From NCBI GenBank assembly GCA_026826555.1, contig JAKSZT010054399.1, forward strand, positions 5,185,174-5,249,173: a DNA stretch of 64,000 bases. Reading direction: 5' to 3'. The stretch is from Tolypeutes matacus (taxonomy: Eukaryota > Chordata > Mammalia > Cingulata > Chlamyphoridae). This document shows positions 11,235 through 21,937 of the stretch, piece by piece; the first letter of the stretch is position 1; each line of letters opens with the position of its first letter. Under the pieces are notes generated by a model that did no database searches, was not told the origin of the DNA, and saw only the letters and a program-made list of their open reading frames with translations. A program made the translations under genes and the position numbers.

Positions 11235-14200
11235 ATGGAGGAAATAAATAGTGCATTTTTAGTAATATCATTGAATGTGAATGGATCAAATTCCCCAATC
11301 AAAAGATACAGGATGACAGAATGGATAAAAAAACATGAGCCATCCATATGCTGCTTACAAGAAACGCACCTCAGACATAAGGATACAAGCCAGCTGAAAG
11401 TAAAACGTTGGAAAAAGATACTCCATTCGAATAGTAAACAAAAAAGAGCAGGGGTAGCTATATTAATATCAGACAAAACAGACTTCAAATGCAAAAAAAG
11501 TGATAAGAGATGCAGAAGGCCATTATATATTAATAAAAGGGACGATCCTCCAGGAAGATATAACAGTCATAAATATCTACGCACCTAACTAGGGTGCCCC
11601 AAAATATATGAGACAAACTCTGGCAAAACTGAAGGGAGAAATAGACCTTTCTACAATAATCATTGGAGATTTCAACACCCCTCTCACATCATTAGATAGA
11701 ACAACTAGACAGAAGATAAACAAGGAAACAGAGAACCTGAACAATATGATAAACAAGTTAGACCTAACAGACATATACAGAACACTGCATCCAAACTCAG
11801 CGGGTTATACATTCTTCTCAAGTGCCCATGGATCTTTCTCCAGGATAGACCACATGTTAGGTCACAGTACAGCTCTCAATAAATATAAAAAGATTGAAAT
11901 TATACAAAGCACCTTCTCAGATCATAATGGAATGAAACTAGAAATCAATAACAGACAGGAAAAAAGGAAATTTGCAAATATGTGGAGACTGAACAACACA
12001 CTCCTAAATATTCAGTGGGTCAAAGAAGAAATTGCAAGTGAAATCACTAAATATATTGAGACAAATGAAAATGAGAACACAACATATCAAAACTTATGGG
12101 ATAAAGCAAAGGCAGTCTTGAGAGGGAAATTTATAGCCCTAAATGCCTATATTAAGAAACAAGAAAGGGAAGCGGCTGTGGCTCAATCAGTAGGGCTCCC
12201 GTTTACCATATGGGAGGCCCTGGGTTCAGTTCCCGGGGCCTCCTGGTGAAGGCAAGCCCGCCCGCACGGCGTGGTTAGCTGACCCAGTGAGCACAAGCAG
12301 CAAGGGGGGATAAATGAATAAATAAATAAATAAAATCTTAAAAAAAAAAAGAAACAAGAAAGAGCTAAACTCAAAGATTTAACTGAACAACTTGAGAAAC
12401 TAGAAAAAGAACAGCAAATCAATCCCAAAGCAAAAAGAAGGAAAGAAATAATAAAGATTAGAGCTGAAATAAATGAAAATGAGAACAAAAAAGCAATAGA
12501 GATAATCAACAAAACCAAAAGCTGGTTCTTTGAGAAGATCAATAAAATTGACAAACCCCTCGCTAGACTAACAAAGAAAAAAAGAGAGAAGATGCAAATA
12601 AATACAATCAGAAATGAAAGGGGGGAAATTACAAATGACCTCACAGAAATAAAAAGAATCATAAGAGGATATTATGAGAAACTATATGCCAACAAACTAG
12701 ACAACCTGGATGAGATGGACAAATTTCTAGAAACTCATAACCAACCTACACTGACACAACAAGAAATACAAGAACTTAACAAACCAATCACAATTAAGGA
12801 GATTGAATCCATCATCAAAAATCTCCCAGAAAGAAAAGTCCAGGACCAGATGGCTTCACAGGTGAGTTCTACCAAGCATTTGTAAAAGAACTAACACCAA
12901 TCCTGTTTAAACTCTTCCAAAAAATTGAAGAGGAAGGAAAATTACCCAACACATTTTATGAAGCCAACATCACCGTAATACCAAAGCCAGATAAAGATTC
13001 CACAAGAAAAGAAAATTACAGACCAATCTCTCTCATGAACATAGATGCAAAAATTCTCAACAAAATATTTGCAAATCGAATCCAACAGCATATCAAAAGA
13101 CTTATACATCACGACCAAGTGGGATTTATTCCTGGTATGCAAGGCTGGTTCAACATAAGAAAATCAATCAATGTAATACACCACATTAACAAGTTGAAGG
13201 AAAAAAACTACATGATCATCTCAATAGATGCAGAAAAGGCATTCGTCAAAATCCAACATCCTTTTTTTGATAAAAATACTTCAAAAGATAGGAATAAAAG
13301 GAAAATTCCTCAATATGATAAAAGGCATATATGAAAAACCCACAGCCAACATCATACTCAATGGGGAAAGGTTGAAACCTTTCCCCCTAAGATCAGGAAC
13401 AAGACAAGGATGCCCACTGTCACCATTGTTATCCAACATTGTACTAGAAGTTCTAGCTAGGGCAATTAGACAAGACAAAAAAATTAAAGGCGTCCAAATA
13501 GGAAAAGAGGAAGTAAAACTCTCACTGCTTGCAGATGACATGATCCTGTATTTAGAAAATCCTGAAGTATCCACAACAAAGCTACTTGAACTAATAAATG
13601 AGTTCAGCAAAGTGACAGGATATAAGATCAACACGCAAAAATCAATCATGTTTTTGTACACTAGTACTGAACAATTTGAGGAGGAAATCAGGAGGAAAAT
13701 TCTGTTTTCAATAGCAACAAAAAGACTCAAATACCTAGGAGTTAATTTAACCAAAGAAGTAGAGGACCTATATGCAGAAAACTACAAAACAATGCTAAAA
13801 GAATTTAAAAAGACCTAAACAAATGGAAAGACATTCCGTGTTCATGGATTGGAAGAATAAATATCATGAAGATGTCAATCTTGCCCAAACTGATTTATAG
13901 ATTCAATGTAATACCAATCAAAATCCCAACAGCTAATTTTACAGAATTAGAGAAGGCAATTACCAAATTCATCTGGAAGGGTAAGTGCACCTGAATAGCC
14001 AAAAGTATTCTAAAAAAGAAGAGCAATGTGGGAGGAATTTCACTGCTTGACCTTGAAACATATTACAAAGCTACAGTGGTCAAAACAGCATGGTACTGGC
14101 ATAAAGATAGACATATCGATCAGTGGAATAGAATTGAGAATCCAGAAATAAACCCTCACCTATACAGTCAAATGGCTTTTGACAAACCTACCAAGCCCAC

Positions 14201-15243
14201 GCTGATGGGAAAAACAGTCTCTTCAGCAAATGGTATTGGGAGAACTGGATATCTATAACCAAAAGAATGAAAGAGGACCCCTATCTTACCCCCTATACAA
14301 GAATCAACTCAAAATGGATCAAAGATCTAAATATAAAAGCCAGGACCATAAAACTACCCGAAGAAAATATAAGGAAACATCTTCAAGACCTTGTAGTAGG
14401 TGGTGAATTCTTGGACCTCACACTCAAAGCACGTGCAACAAAAGAAAAATTAGATATATGGGACCTCCTCAAATTAAACACTTTCGCACCTCACAGGAAT
14501 TTGTCAGAAGGGTGAAAAGGCAGCCAACTCAATGGGAAAAAATATTTGGAAATCACATATCTGATAAGGGTTTAATATCCAGGATATATAAAGAGATGTT
14601 ACAACTCAACAATAAAAAGACAAACGACTCAATTAAAAAATGGGCAAAAGACTTGAATAGACATTTCTCTGAAGAAGAAATACAAATGGCAAAAAACACA
14701 TGAAGAAATGCTCAACATCACTCATGATTAGGGAAATGCAAATCAAAACTACAATGAGATATCATTTCACACCTATCAGAATGGCCACTATTAAAAAGAC
14801 AGAGAACTATAAGTGTTGGAGAGGATGTAGAGAGATAGGAACACTTTTTCACTGTTGGTGGGAATGCAGGATGGTACAACCACTATGGAGGACTGTTTGG
14901 CAGTTCCTAAAGAAGGTGAATATAGACTTGCCATGTGACCCTGCAATACCACTACTGGATATATACCCAGAAGAACTGAGAGCAGTGACACGAACAGACA
15001 TCTGCACACCGATGTTCATAGCCACATTATTCACCATTGCCAAAAGTTGGAAACAACCGAGGTGTCCATCAACAGATGAATGGATAAACAAACTGGTCTA
15101 TTCACACGATGGAATATTATGCAGCTGTAAGAAGAAATGAAGTCATAAAGCATATGACAACATGGATGAACCTGGAGGACATTATGTTGAGTGAAGCAAG
15201 CCAGACACAAAAGGACAAATACTCTATGAATGCATTACTATGA
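11235..15243 (+). pseudogene. L1 ORF2 (endonuclease-reverse transcriptase), broken
   Basis: Recognisable domains in order: APE-type endonuclease (GDFN coded at 11665-11676, SDH at 11917-11925), reverse transcriptase (IDAEKAF near 13221-13245, [13 protein letters not shown] downstream, LADD with the catalytic pair at 13531-13539), and the C-terminal CX3CX7HX4C motif near 14812-14870. Breaks: +1 in A7 at 11493-11499, amber stop at 11590-11592, SINE at 12168-12348, -1 near 12834-12837, +1 at 13272-13276, -1 at 13807-13811, tga at 13992-13994, -1 at 14210-14214, -1 near 14471-14475, -1 at 14691-14696, and a 2-base loss near 15094. The residue after IDAEKAF is Val rather than the usual Asp. No functional protein can result. 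Confidence 0.92.
12168..12348 (+). mobile_element. DAS-type tRNA-derived SINE inside L1 ORF2
   Basis: The head 'gcggctgtggctcaatcagt' contains an A-box-like stretch, and 'gggttcagttcccgg' is a B-box-like stretch. A short body, a (TAAA)n run and a poly(A) follow. The 14-bp duplication aagaaacaagaaag flanks it at 12154-12167 and 12349-12362. Duplication plus SINE is 195 bp, a multiple of three, so the ORF2 frame is not shifted, but the SINE brings stops (for example tga at 12247). It is the youngest layer of the nest. The head has diverged from tRNA and is not a tRNA gene. Confidence 0.93.
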
Positions 15244-15447
15244 ACCAAATATATTGTGTAATATATTGTTTGATTCACACACACACAAAAAAACAAAAAA
15301 ACAAACAAAAAACAAAACAACAAAAAAATTTACATGTATCCATTACATTTAATTGAGAAATGTATATATTTATTCATCTGTGTTTACTTTTTAGTGTTTA
15401 ATTGCTTATGTTTTCAATTATTAAATGTACAAAATAAAGTTAAAAAA
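15244..15447 (+). other. L1 3' UTR with polyadenylation signal
   Basis: After the ORF2 stop come a (CA)n/A-rich tract (15275-15330), an AT-rich stretch, AATAAA at 15433-15438 and the A-tail from 15442. The first ~35 bases match the antisense L1 at 30.6 kb, after which the two tails differ completely. Confidence 0.8.
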
Positions 15448-16502
15448 AAAAAGTTGGAGAGAAATGGGGAAATTGTGTTCTGATGTTGGATGAATGGCAG
15501 AACTTGAAAGCAGTGAGCTTGGATATTTAGCTGAGGAGATTTCCAAACAAAGGGTGGTAGGTGCAACCTGGTTTCTCCTTGTTGCTTATAGTAAAATGAG
15601 ATAAGAAAAAGATAAATTGGAGCATGAACTGCCAAGTACAATGGAATGAGCAATTGATGAAGTGGAAAATTCTCAGCCTGTCCAAATGGCATGCTCTGAG
15701 CCTAGGGCTAAAAACAACCCTGATTTTCTGGGAGGTAATTTCCCAAAGAATGAGGTTCCATGCAAGGGAGTGAATGAATGACTGTTTGCTAAAGAGATTA
15801 TCGGTATGACTTGTGGATCCCATCAAACATCTCAGAGGAAGTCAGGAATGGAAATACAATTTTTCAGGAAAAAAATACACGGAAGATCATTTTGTCTGGT
15901 GGCTTGGACTCCCTTAAATTGAATGGAAGACCACGGTTTTTGAGAATTTTGTATAAGCAGAAGCACTTCCACCAAGACAGAAGGGACAGGGACAGGACAA
16001 AATGAAGAAAGAATGATCCCAAGGGCAAAACCATAGACACAAAAGTCTGTGCTGAAGGGACCTTCTTGGGCCAAAAGGTGCAAACACCGTGGTGTTTGTA
16101 GAAAGTGGGTTCACCCTGGTTCTCAGAAAGGGTGGGGTTACTGCTCCTGCAGGCCCAGAGGACAAAGCATCAAGCCACAGATTACCCTGGGAGGCCTTGA
16201 AATCTAATGGAATTTTCCCTCCTGGGTTTTGAGCTTGCTTGGCTGCATGACCCCCTTTTTTCCTTACAACTTCTTCCTTCTGAAATGGGGATGTCTTTCC
16301 TATGCCTGTCCCACCATTGCATTTTAGAAGCAGATAACTTGTTTTCTAGGTTTCATAGGTCCACAGCCGAAGAGGAATTTTGCCCCAGGGTGATTACACC
16401 CATGACTGATTTAATGAGTTGTTATTGAAATGGCTTAAGGCTTTTGGAATGGGGCAGTTTTGCATGTGGGAAGAACATGTTTGGGGGTTGCTTAGCAGGC
16501 AG

Positions 16503-16901
16503 ACTTATGGATTGAATCATTCTTCCCCACAAAGACATGTTCCAATCCGAACCCCCAGTCACATAAATGTGAATTAATCTGCAGATAGGATCTTCCAAGA
16601 TCCTTTTAGTTAAGGTGAGGCCAAACTAAATCAGGGTGGGCCTTAATACAATATGACTAGAGTCCTTACAAGCAGAGGAAGTCTGGACATAGTAGGAGGG
16701 TGCAGACAAGGAGAGAGACGGCTAGAGCTGGAGGCAGAGACTGAGTTTTGGATTGCCAGTAAGTCACTGCCAGACTTCAGAGAAAGTACGACCCTGCCCA
16801 TACCTTAATTTTAAACTTTTGGCCTCCAGACAATAAATGCCTGTCTTTTAAGCCAACTACTCTGTGGTATTTTGTTAGAGTAGCCTTCGCAAACTAAGAC
16901 A
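16503..16901 (+). repeat. 3' LTR of the MaLR provirus
   Basis: 'ttatggattgaatcattctt' to 'cgcaaactaagaca' parallels the 5' LTR. It contains 'caataaatgcctgtctttta', the expected polyadenylation region. It is followed at 16902 by ccatg, the near-match of the 5' flank ctatg. Confidence 0.85.
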
Positions 16902-17294
16902 CCATGAGTTTATCATTATTTTAAATGAATGAATAATAAATCTTTAAATTTTCCATTTTAATTTCTAATATGGTAAATATAACCCTCATAAACACAATCT
17001 CCTTGGCATTCTCAATTTTTAAAACTGTAAAAGGGTCCTGAGACCAACACCTTTGAGAATCACTACGCTACAGAATTCAGTTTTTTAATTTGTAGTGACA
17101 CAACATTGTCAACATATGAAGAGGAGGAATTTCCATCACAGTTAAATAATTACTTTCTTAATTGAGAGAAATGAAAAGGACTATAATCATATAGATAAGG
17201 TTATATTAAAACAAAAGCATCTCCTAGTTATGACATAAATTTTCAAATCAGAATATTACATTTTGGTGAACTGGATTTGAAACATTATCATCAA

Positions 17295-17600
17295 TTTGCT
17301 CATTCATGTAGCAACTCTGTTAAGTTTCTCATAGTTGCCAGGTACTGTGTTAGGCTCCAGGAATACAAAGGTAAATGAAATATGGTCTGCCTTCAAGGAG
17401 CTCAGCTTATAAAACCCACAGAAACAGAAATCCTTTTCCATGCTCATCTTATGTATGTATGTATGTATGTATACCTGTGTGTATGTGTGCCTGCATTCAG
17501 CTGGTATTTATTGAGAGTCTACTGTAAGACAGGCATTAGTAGACATTGGGTTTAGTATAGATAGCAAGATGGATACAGGGCCTATTACCGTTCTTGGAGC
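17295..17600 (-). mobile_element. L2 fragments, two pieces around a microsatellite
   Basis: 'ttgccaggtactgtgttaggc' plus 'ttcaaggagctcagcttata' (17330-17415) and 'ggtatttattgagagtctact' (17502-17525) are reversed L2 3'-end landmarks. An (ATGT)n run at 17451-17473 lies between them. Confidence 0.55.
17451..17473. repeat. (ATGT)n microsatellite
   Basis: About six ATGT units, followed by a TG-rich stretch. Confidence 0.85.
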
Positions 17601-17948
17601 TCCTATCCTCACAGCAAAGATAGGAATAAATCTGCAAATGAGTACTTCCCCACGTTCACGGTGAGTGCTCTAGAGCAGAGGTATAGGGAGCTCTGAGAGA
17701 ATGAGAGAGACTTGAACTTGGTCTCCTTCTCAAGGAGGTGACCTTTGAATAAATAGCATTCCAACCAGAGAAATATTACATATGGGGCCATGAAGAGACC
17801 TGGAGCCCCTGAAAGAAGGCCATTGTGGTCAAAGCATGGACAGTCAGAGGAAGAAAGAGCCAGAGTAGCAGAGATCGAAAGTCAACTAGCTAGTGAGTAG
17901 CAAGGGTGAGATTCAAACCCAGACCTGCCTCACCAACTCCACTTTACA

Positions 17949-17995
<47 letters not shown>

Positions 17996-18005
17996 NNNNN
18001 NNNNN

Positions 18006-18054
<49 letters not shown>
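17949..18054. repeat. (TATC)n microsatellite with assembly gap
   Basis: Perfect TATC units fill both sides of ten N at 17996-18005. Ten N is a placeholder, so the true array length is unknown and may be longer than shown. Tyr/Leu/Ser/Ile frames across it are simple-repeat artefacts. Confidence 0.95.
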
Positions 18055-18056
<2 letters not shown>

Positions 18057-18125
18057 ATTTTTTTACTACTTATAATATCCTCTATACCATGTTATATATT
18101 TGCCTGTATCACTCCAAACAACACT

Positions 18126-18285
18126 AAGGTAAATACTAATATCCCCATTTTATAGATTAGGTGACCGAGGCACAAAGGAACTTGCTCAAGGCCATACAGC
18201 TAGGAAGGTGCAGAGCAAAATTTGAGCCAAAGAGTTTGACTCTAGAGGCCACACTATTAACCACTCACTACACTATCTCCAAGTC
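18126..18285 (-). mobile_element. MIR
   Basis: 'ccccattttatagattaggtga', 'cttgctcaaggccatacagct' and 'ttgagccaaagagtttgact' are the reversed MIR core landmarks in the correct order. Confidence 0.75.
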
Positions 18286-18290
18286 TTCTC

Positions 18291-19342
18291 ATTAGTCAGC
18301 GACAGACCAGCACTTGCACTCAAGTCTATTCATGTCACAGCTCTGCCCCTCTCTTCTGTATGGCTATTCACTTTTCCTGGATTGGAAATAAGCCAAATAT
18401 AAGTACACCAAATATTGAGTAACACCTACAATACCACTAAAAACTGTACTCCTCCAGAAATCCCTTGGTGTAGGATGGGTGAGAGATTTCCACTCTTCTT
18501 CCCTGCGTCTCACCTGATGCCGTAGAGACAGCTTTGCAATAAAGAGGAATATGCCATTGAGGAAAATCTTTCAAAGCTAAATCTTTCCCTTCCTCATTCC
18601 AGATAAATTATGTTAATCCACAGCCTATTACTTAATGGGGTTGTGGCTTCACTTCCTTCTCTGAAGCCTTTTATGGAAAAGCAGTAAAGATGGGGCAACC
18701 CACACAGTGTACACTTGACTGTTTCAAGAGAAATTCCCACCACCACACCCTTGCTTTCTTTGGTTTATTGAGTTTAAATTTGTATACGGTGTATATGTCA
18801 ATGCAATTTGCAAAAGTTGCTTAAGAGAAAGCATTTTTTTTTTTTTTTTTTTGCTAGAGAATGCAAGAGGCTGGAAACAATGATTGAGTTTTTGAAAAAA
18901 GTATGACTCATGAGATTGTGTCCTATGAAAATGAGTAAGGCAAAAAAAAAAAAAAAACCTAGTTTCAATTCTAAACTATATTTAATTTCTGAAGAAAGAA
19001 ACAGGTGGGCAATTATATTGATGTCCCATTTACCACAGGGCAATGTGTCATCTCATCAGGCAGAAATGGAACATCATATGTCTTTTTGCAAAGTTTTATA
19101 AAGCAAGTGCTAGGCCTGTAGGAATGTGAATTGTGCTCAAATTTACCTCTTTCCCTATCCTTGTGCTGTTTCACCTATCCTCTAAAGTTTCCTGCTTACA
19201 AATGTGTATCCTAAGCTTTCCAAAGTGAAATGTCTTCCTAGAGCAGTTTGGATTGGGTTCAGCTGAGAGTGATTGAAAACTCAAAATAAACAGCTTAAAC
19301 ATATTAGAAATTTGTATAACTTCTCACATGTACACATGTGAT
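18291..19342. other. No feature recognised
   Basis: Contains a T19-type run at 18834-18852 and an A-run at 18943-18957, in opposite orientations about 100 bp apart. These may be tails of unrecognised retroposons. No clear flanking duplications were seen. Confidence 0.35.
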
Positions 19343-19660
19343 TGTCTTAGTTTGCCAGGTCTACTATAACCAAATATTGCACACTGGTTGGCTTCAATAG
19401 GAATTTATTGGCTTATAGTTTGGAGGTTAGAAGTTCAAAATCAAGACGTTAGAAAAGTCATGTTTACTCCAAAGTCTGTAGTGTTCTGGTGGTGAATTGC
19501 TGACAATCCTATGTCTCATGGTGATCTGAAAAGCAAAAATGCCCAGCCTTCTGGTAGACCTTTGTTCTGCCAACTGGGAGGGATTCCCTTGTCCCCTATA
19601 CTCTATAAGCCCTGGTTCTGACCTCTGGGAATTTTTTCCTTGTCCATGATACTCCAAAAT
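19343..19660 (-). mobile_element. MaLR-type LTR, antisense, diverged
   Basis: 'tgtcttagtttgccaggtct', 'ggcttcaataggaatttattgg' and 'ggttagaagttcaaaatcaa' match the reversed tail of the LTRs at 41231 and 1-389. The end is unclear, because landmarks fade after about 19560. Confidence 0.6.
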
Positions 19661-20505
19661 GTATGCCCTTCGTGAAGCCTTTACTTCCTGTTTTCTTCTG
19701 GTGCTAGGGCAGGGGTATAGCGTAATGGTGGATGGGGAGAGTCAACGATTGCCATATGTTCAATGTTTAAAAGCTTTTGCAGGCCAAAGTTGTAGCCTCT
19801 TTGTCCATACAAAACTTAGAGGGCTCTGGGCTATTTGGATTCATTCAATCAATTCCATTTATAAGCATTCACAAAGATCTTATCTGGACATTGTTTTTAT
19901 ACCTATCATTTTCATATTATTTTACTTTGTGACTTCTGTGCTCCATCAAATCCTTTTTCTCAACCTGGGCTGCTTCTATCAGGTGCTTCACTTTTTCAAC
20001 AGAGGATTTCTGCCTTGTGGTCCCAGGTGGCTCCTGCAGTTTAAGCCATTATGTTTGGGCTCTCACCAGCAGGAAGGAGGAAGGAGGCAGGAGAATGTCT
20101 GCCCTACCCCCATCCCTTAAAGGCACACCCTAGAAACTATTCATGCCCTTCTGTTTATATCCATTGATCAAAGCTTAGTCACCTGGCCATATCTAGCTCC
20201 AGTGGGGGATCAGAAAATGCAGCTCTTCGTCTAGATGGCTGTAATTCCAGCCAGCTATTACTGAGGAGGAAGGGGAGAATGAACATTCAGGAATAAGTAG
20301 CAACCCCACATTACTGATTTGTGTATTTCTAAATGGTTTTAGGAAGATGAACAATTACTCTGGAAAGGATAATGTATATCACAGGCAGACGGGAACAAAC
20401 AGTATTCAGGCAATATTCTAAAAGAGATGCTTCTTACTTCAAAAGTCCACTGTTCATAAGCCCAGAATTATAACAGTGATAGTCAACTGTGGTTCTTCAG
20501 TCTAT
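19661..20505. other. No feature recognised
   Basis: One frame of 153 codons (19659-20120) has no domain and a hydrophobic stretch of the kind chance frames give in T-rich DNA. It may contain the rest of the LTR that starts at 19343. Confidence 0.35.
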
Positions 20506-20640
20506 ATGTACCAAGGCCTACCATGTGCCAGGGCCTAGGTTTAGAACAGTAAACAAACAAAGGTGCCCAGAGTCTAATTTATACCTGAAGAAGTTTCTAA
20601 AAGGTGGAATTTTATACAAATGACTGAAAGAACAAATGAC
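20506..20640 (-). mobile_element. L2 3'-end fragment
   Basis: 'ctaccatgtgccagggcctagg' with 'gaacagtaaacaaacaaagg' fits the reversed L2 3' end. Confidence 0.5.
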
Positions 20641-21466
20641 TAAAAGAACTAAAAGAACAATTGGCTAAACCCACCCAACTGATATAATATATGCAATTTT
20701 AAAATAATTGGCCTCAGTGCTATATATATTTACATATCAGTCTAGAAATAATATACAGGATGGTTCTAATATAATTTCCAATTCATAATCACTGGGGATA
20801 TGGGCATCCTTCAGTCGGGTAGAGCTAAAGGAAATGCTTGCTTCGGATATTCCTGGGACCCTAGCCTTTCGTTTTCCTTTTTCACTTCCCTTTTGTGGTT
20901 ATAATGATGATTTCTTCGTATCAAAGCTTGCAAGCCGATTGTAATGGAAGAATTCTCAATCTCTCCTGCAAGAACTAAATGTCCGTGCTTTAACCACAGT
21001 TTGCATCAACCACAGTTCCTCCAACAAGGACCTTTAATAGCTCTCTGACTAACTTCCTCTCTGTAAGGAGGTCACTGGGTCTGTGATACTTCCTGTCCTG
21101 CAGGGCTAAATATTCCCACCTTGCAGCCACCTGGGCAGGAGGGGCCACCACTTCCTCCACACAGGAGATACAACACCGGACTTGAGAAGTGATCCCACCA
21201 GAATATCAACTGGTGTGATCACGGCACAAATGAGCCTTCATACCCCAGGGGAACTTTTACATCCCTCTCAAGCATAAATTCCCATGAAAACCAAATTCCA
21301 TAGAAATAGTTAGCAGCACACTCTTCATTTGTACTTCTTCAACACTTTGGGTTTTTATAAAATCTGAGTTTGATTTCTGTCTCTGAGCACATGGGAGATG
21401 CTCATTTTCAGGAAATGCAGTTTTGGGGTTTTAAATGACTTTCTGGACTAGAAATGATTTCCTCAC
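20641..21466. other. No feature recognised
   Basis: Unassigned DNA upstream of the LTR at 21467. No open frame of note. Confidence 0.4.
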
Positions 21467-21937
21467 TGTCTTCGTTTCCTAGGGCTGCTGTAACAAAGGG
21501 TCACAAACTGGGTGGCTTAAAACTGCAGAAAGTTATTGGCTCAGTTCTGGAGGCTAGAAGTCTCAATCAAGGTGTTAGCAAGACTGTCCTCCCTCTGAAA
21601 CCTGTAGAAGAGAGTCTTTCCTGGCCTCTTCCTGGCTGCTCCTGGTTTTCTGGCCATCCGTGGTGCTCCTTGGCTTGCAGCTGTAACACTTCATTCCCTG
21701 CCCCCGTTGTCACATGGCCATCTCCCCTCCATGTCTATCTGCCCGTGTCTCTTCTTTTCTTTTTATAAGGACACCAGTCATATTGAATTGAGGGCCAACC
21801 CTACTCCAATATGACCTCATCTTAAGTTAACTAATGATATCTGCACCAACCCCACTTCTCACAAAGGTCACATTCTGCAGTACGGGGGCTTAGGACTTGA
21901 ATGCATCTTTTGGGGGATCACAATTCAACCCATAACA
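21467..21937 (-). mobile_element. MaLR-type solo LTR, antisense
   Basis: 'tgtcttcgtttcctagggct' to 'cacaattcaacccataacac', with 'ctggaggctagaagtct', 'ccagtcatattgaattga' and 'caatatgacctcatcttaa' between, is a near-complete reversed MLT1-like LTR of about 470 bp. No interior or partner LTR lies beside it. Confidence 0.8.

Larger units (their letters stand above)
9146..15447 (+). mobile_element. Full-length LINE-1 inserted in the MaLR interior
   Basis: The 12-bp duplication aaaaagttggag occurs at 9134-9145 and again at 15448-15459, directly after the poly(A) tail. That bounds a complete L1 of about 6.3 kb: 5' UTR, ORF1 (10217-11128), a ~106-bp spacer, ORF2 (11235-15243) and 3' UTR. A DAS SINE adds about 195 bp inside ORF2. 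The MaLR reading continues naturally across the two sides. The antisense L1 at 30537-32537 is a close relative in ORF2. Confidence 0.93.
8531..16901 (+). mobile_element. MaLR-type ERVL-related provirus with two LTRs, split by L1
   Basis: Order: 5' LTR 8531-8922, internal DNA 8923-9133 beginning 'atttttggtactgggtagag', the L1 insertion, internal DNA 15460-16502, then 3' LTR to 16901. The internal parts match the non-coding MaLR interior (tgctgtaacaaatgg..., 'gaaattgtgttctgatgttgg', 'gcttggatatttagctgagg'). No gag or pol frame is visible, which is typical because MaLR elements borrow proteins. The 5-bp flanks ctatg/ccatg differ by one base. Survival of both LTRs means it never recombined to a solo LTR. 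Inactive. Confidence 0.85.
7306..17065 (+). mobile_element. hAT (Charlie-like) DNA transposon, split by a MaLR provirus
   Basis: The left end 'cagtggttctcaaagtatgg' at 7306 and the right end '...cctttgagaatcacta' at 17065 are inverted terminal repeats of a mammalian hAT element. The body lies in two pieces, 7306-8530 and about 16907-17065. Everything between is the MaLR insertion, duplicating ctatg/ccatg at 8526-8530 and 16902-16906. The outer flanks 'ccctataa' (7298-7305) and 'cgctacag' (17066-17073) match at 5 of 8 positions and may be a decayed 8-bp target duplication. The subfamily name is uncertain. This is the oldest layer of the nest. Confidence 0.8.

Noticed and set aside
12168..12245. 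tRNA-Ala-like gene (also at 44437, 39270, 40190)
   Set aside because: A- and B-box-like stretches are present, but each sits in a SINE with tail and target duplications, and the cloverleaf is degraded.
12183..12662. 159-codon antisense frame
   Set aside because: Runs across the DAS SINE and the opposite strand of L1 ORF2; no domain.
15811..16005. Possible retroviral coding remnant in the MaLR interior
   Set aside because: MaLR interiors are normally non-coding and the 64-codon peptide shows no gag or pol motif.
17949..18054. CRISPR-like tandem array
   Set aside because: Pure tetranucleotide microsatellite with no spacers, in a vertebrate sequence.
19659..20120. 153-codon frame as a possible exon or gene
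   Set aside because: No domain and no clear splice context; its start overlaps LTR-derived sequence.
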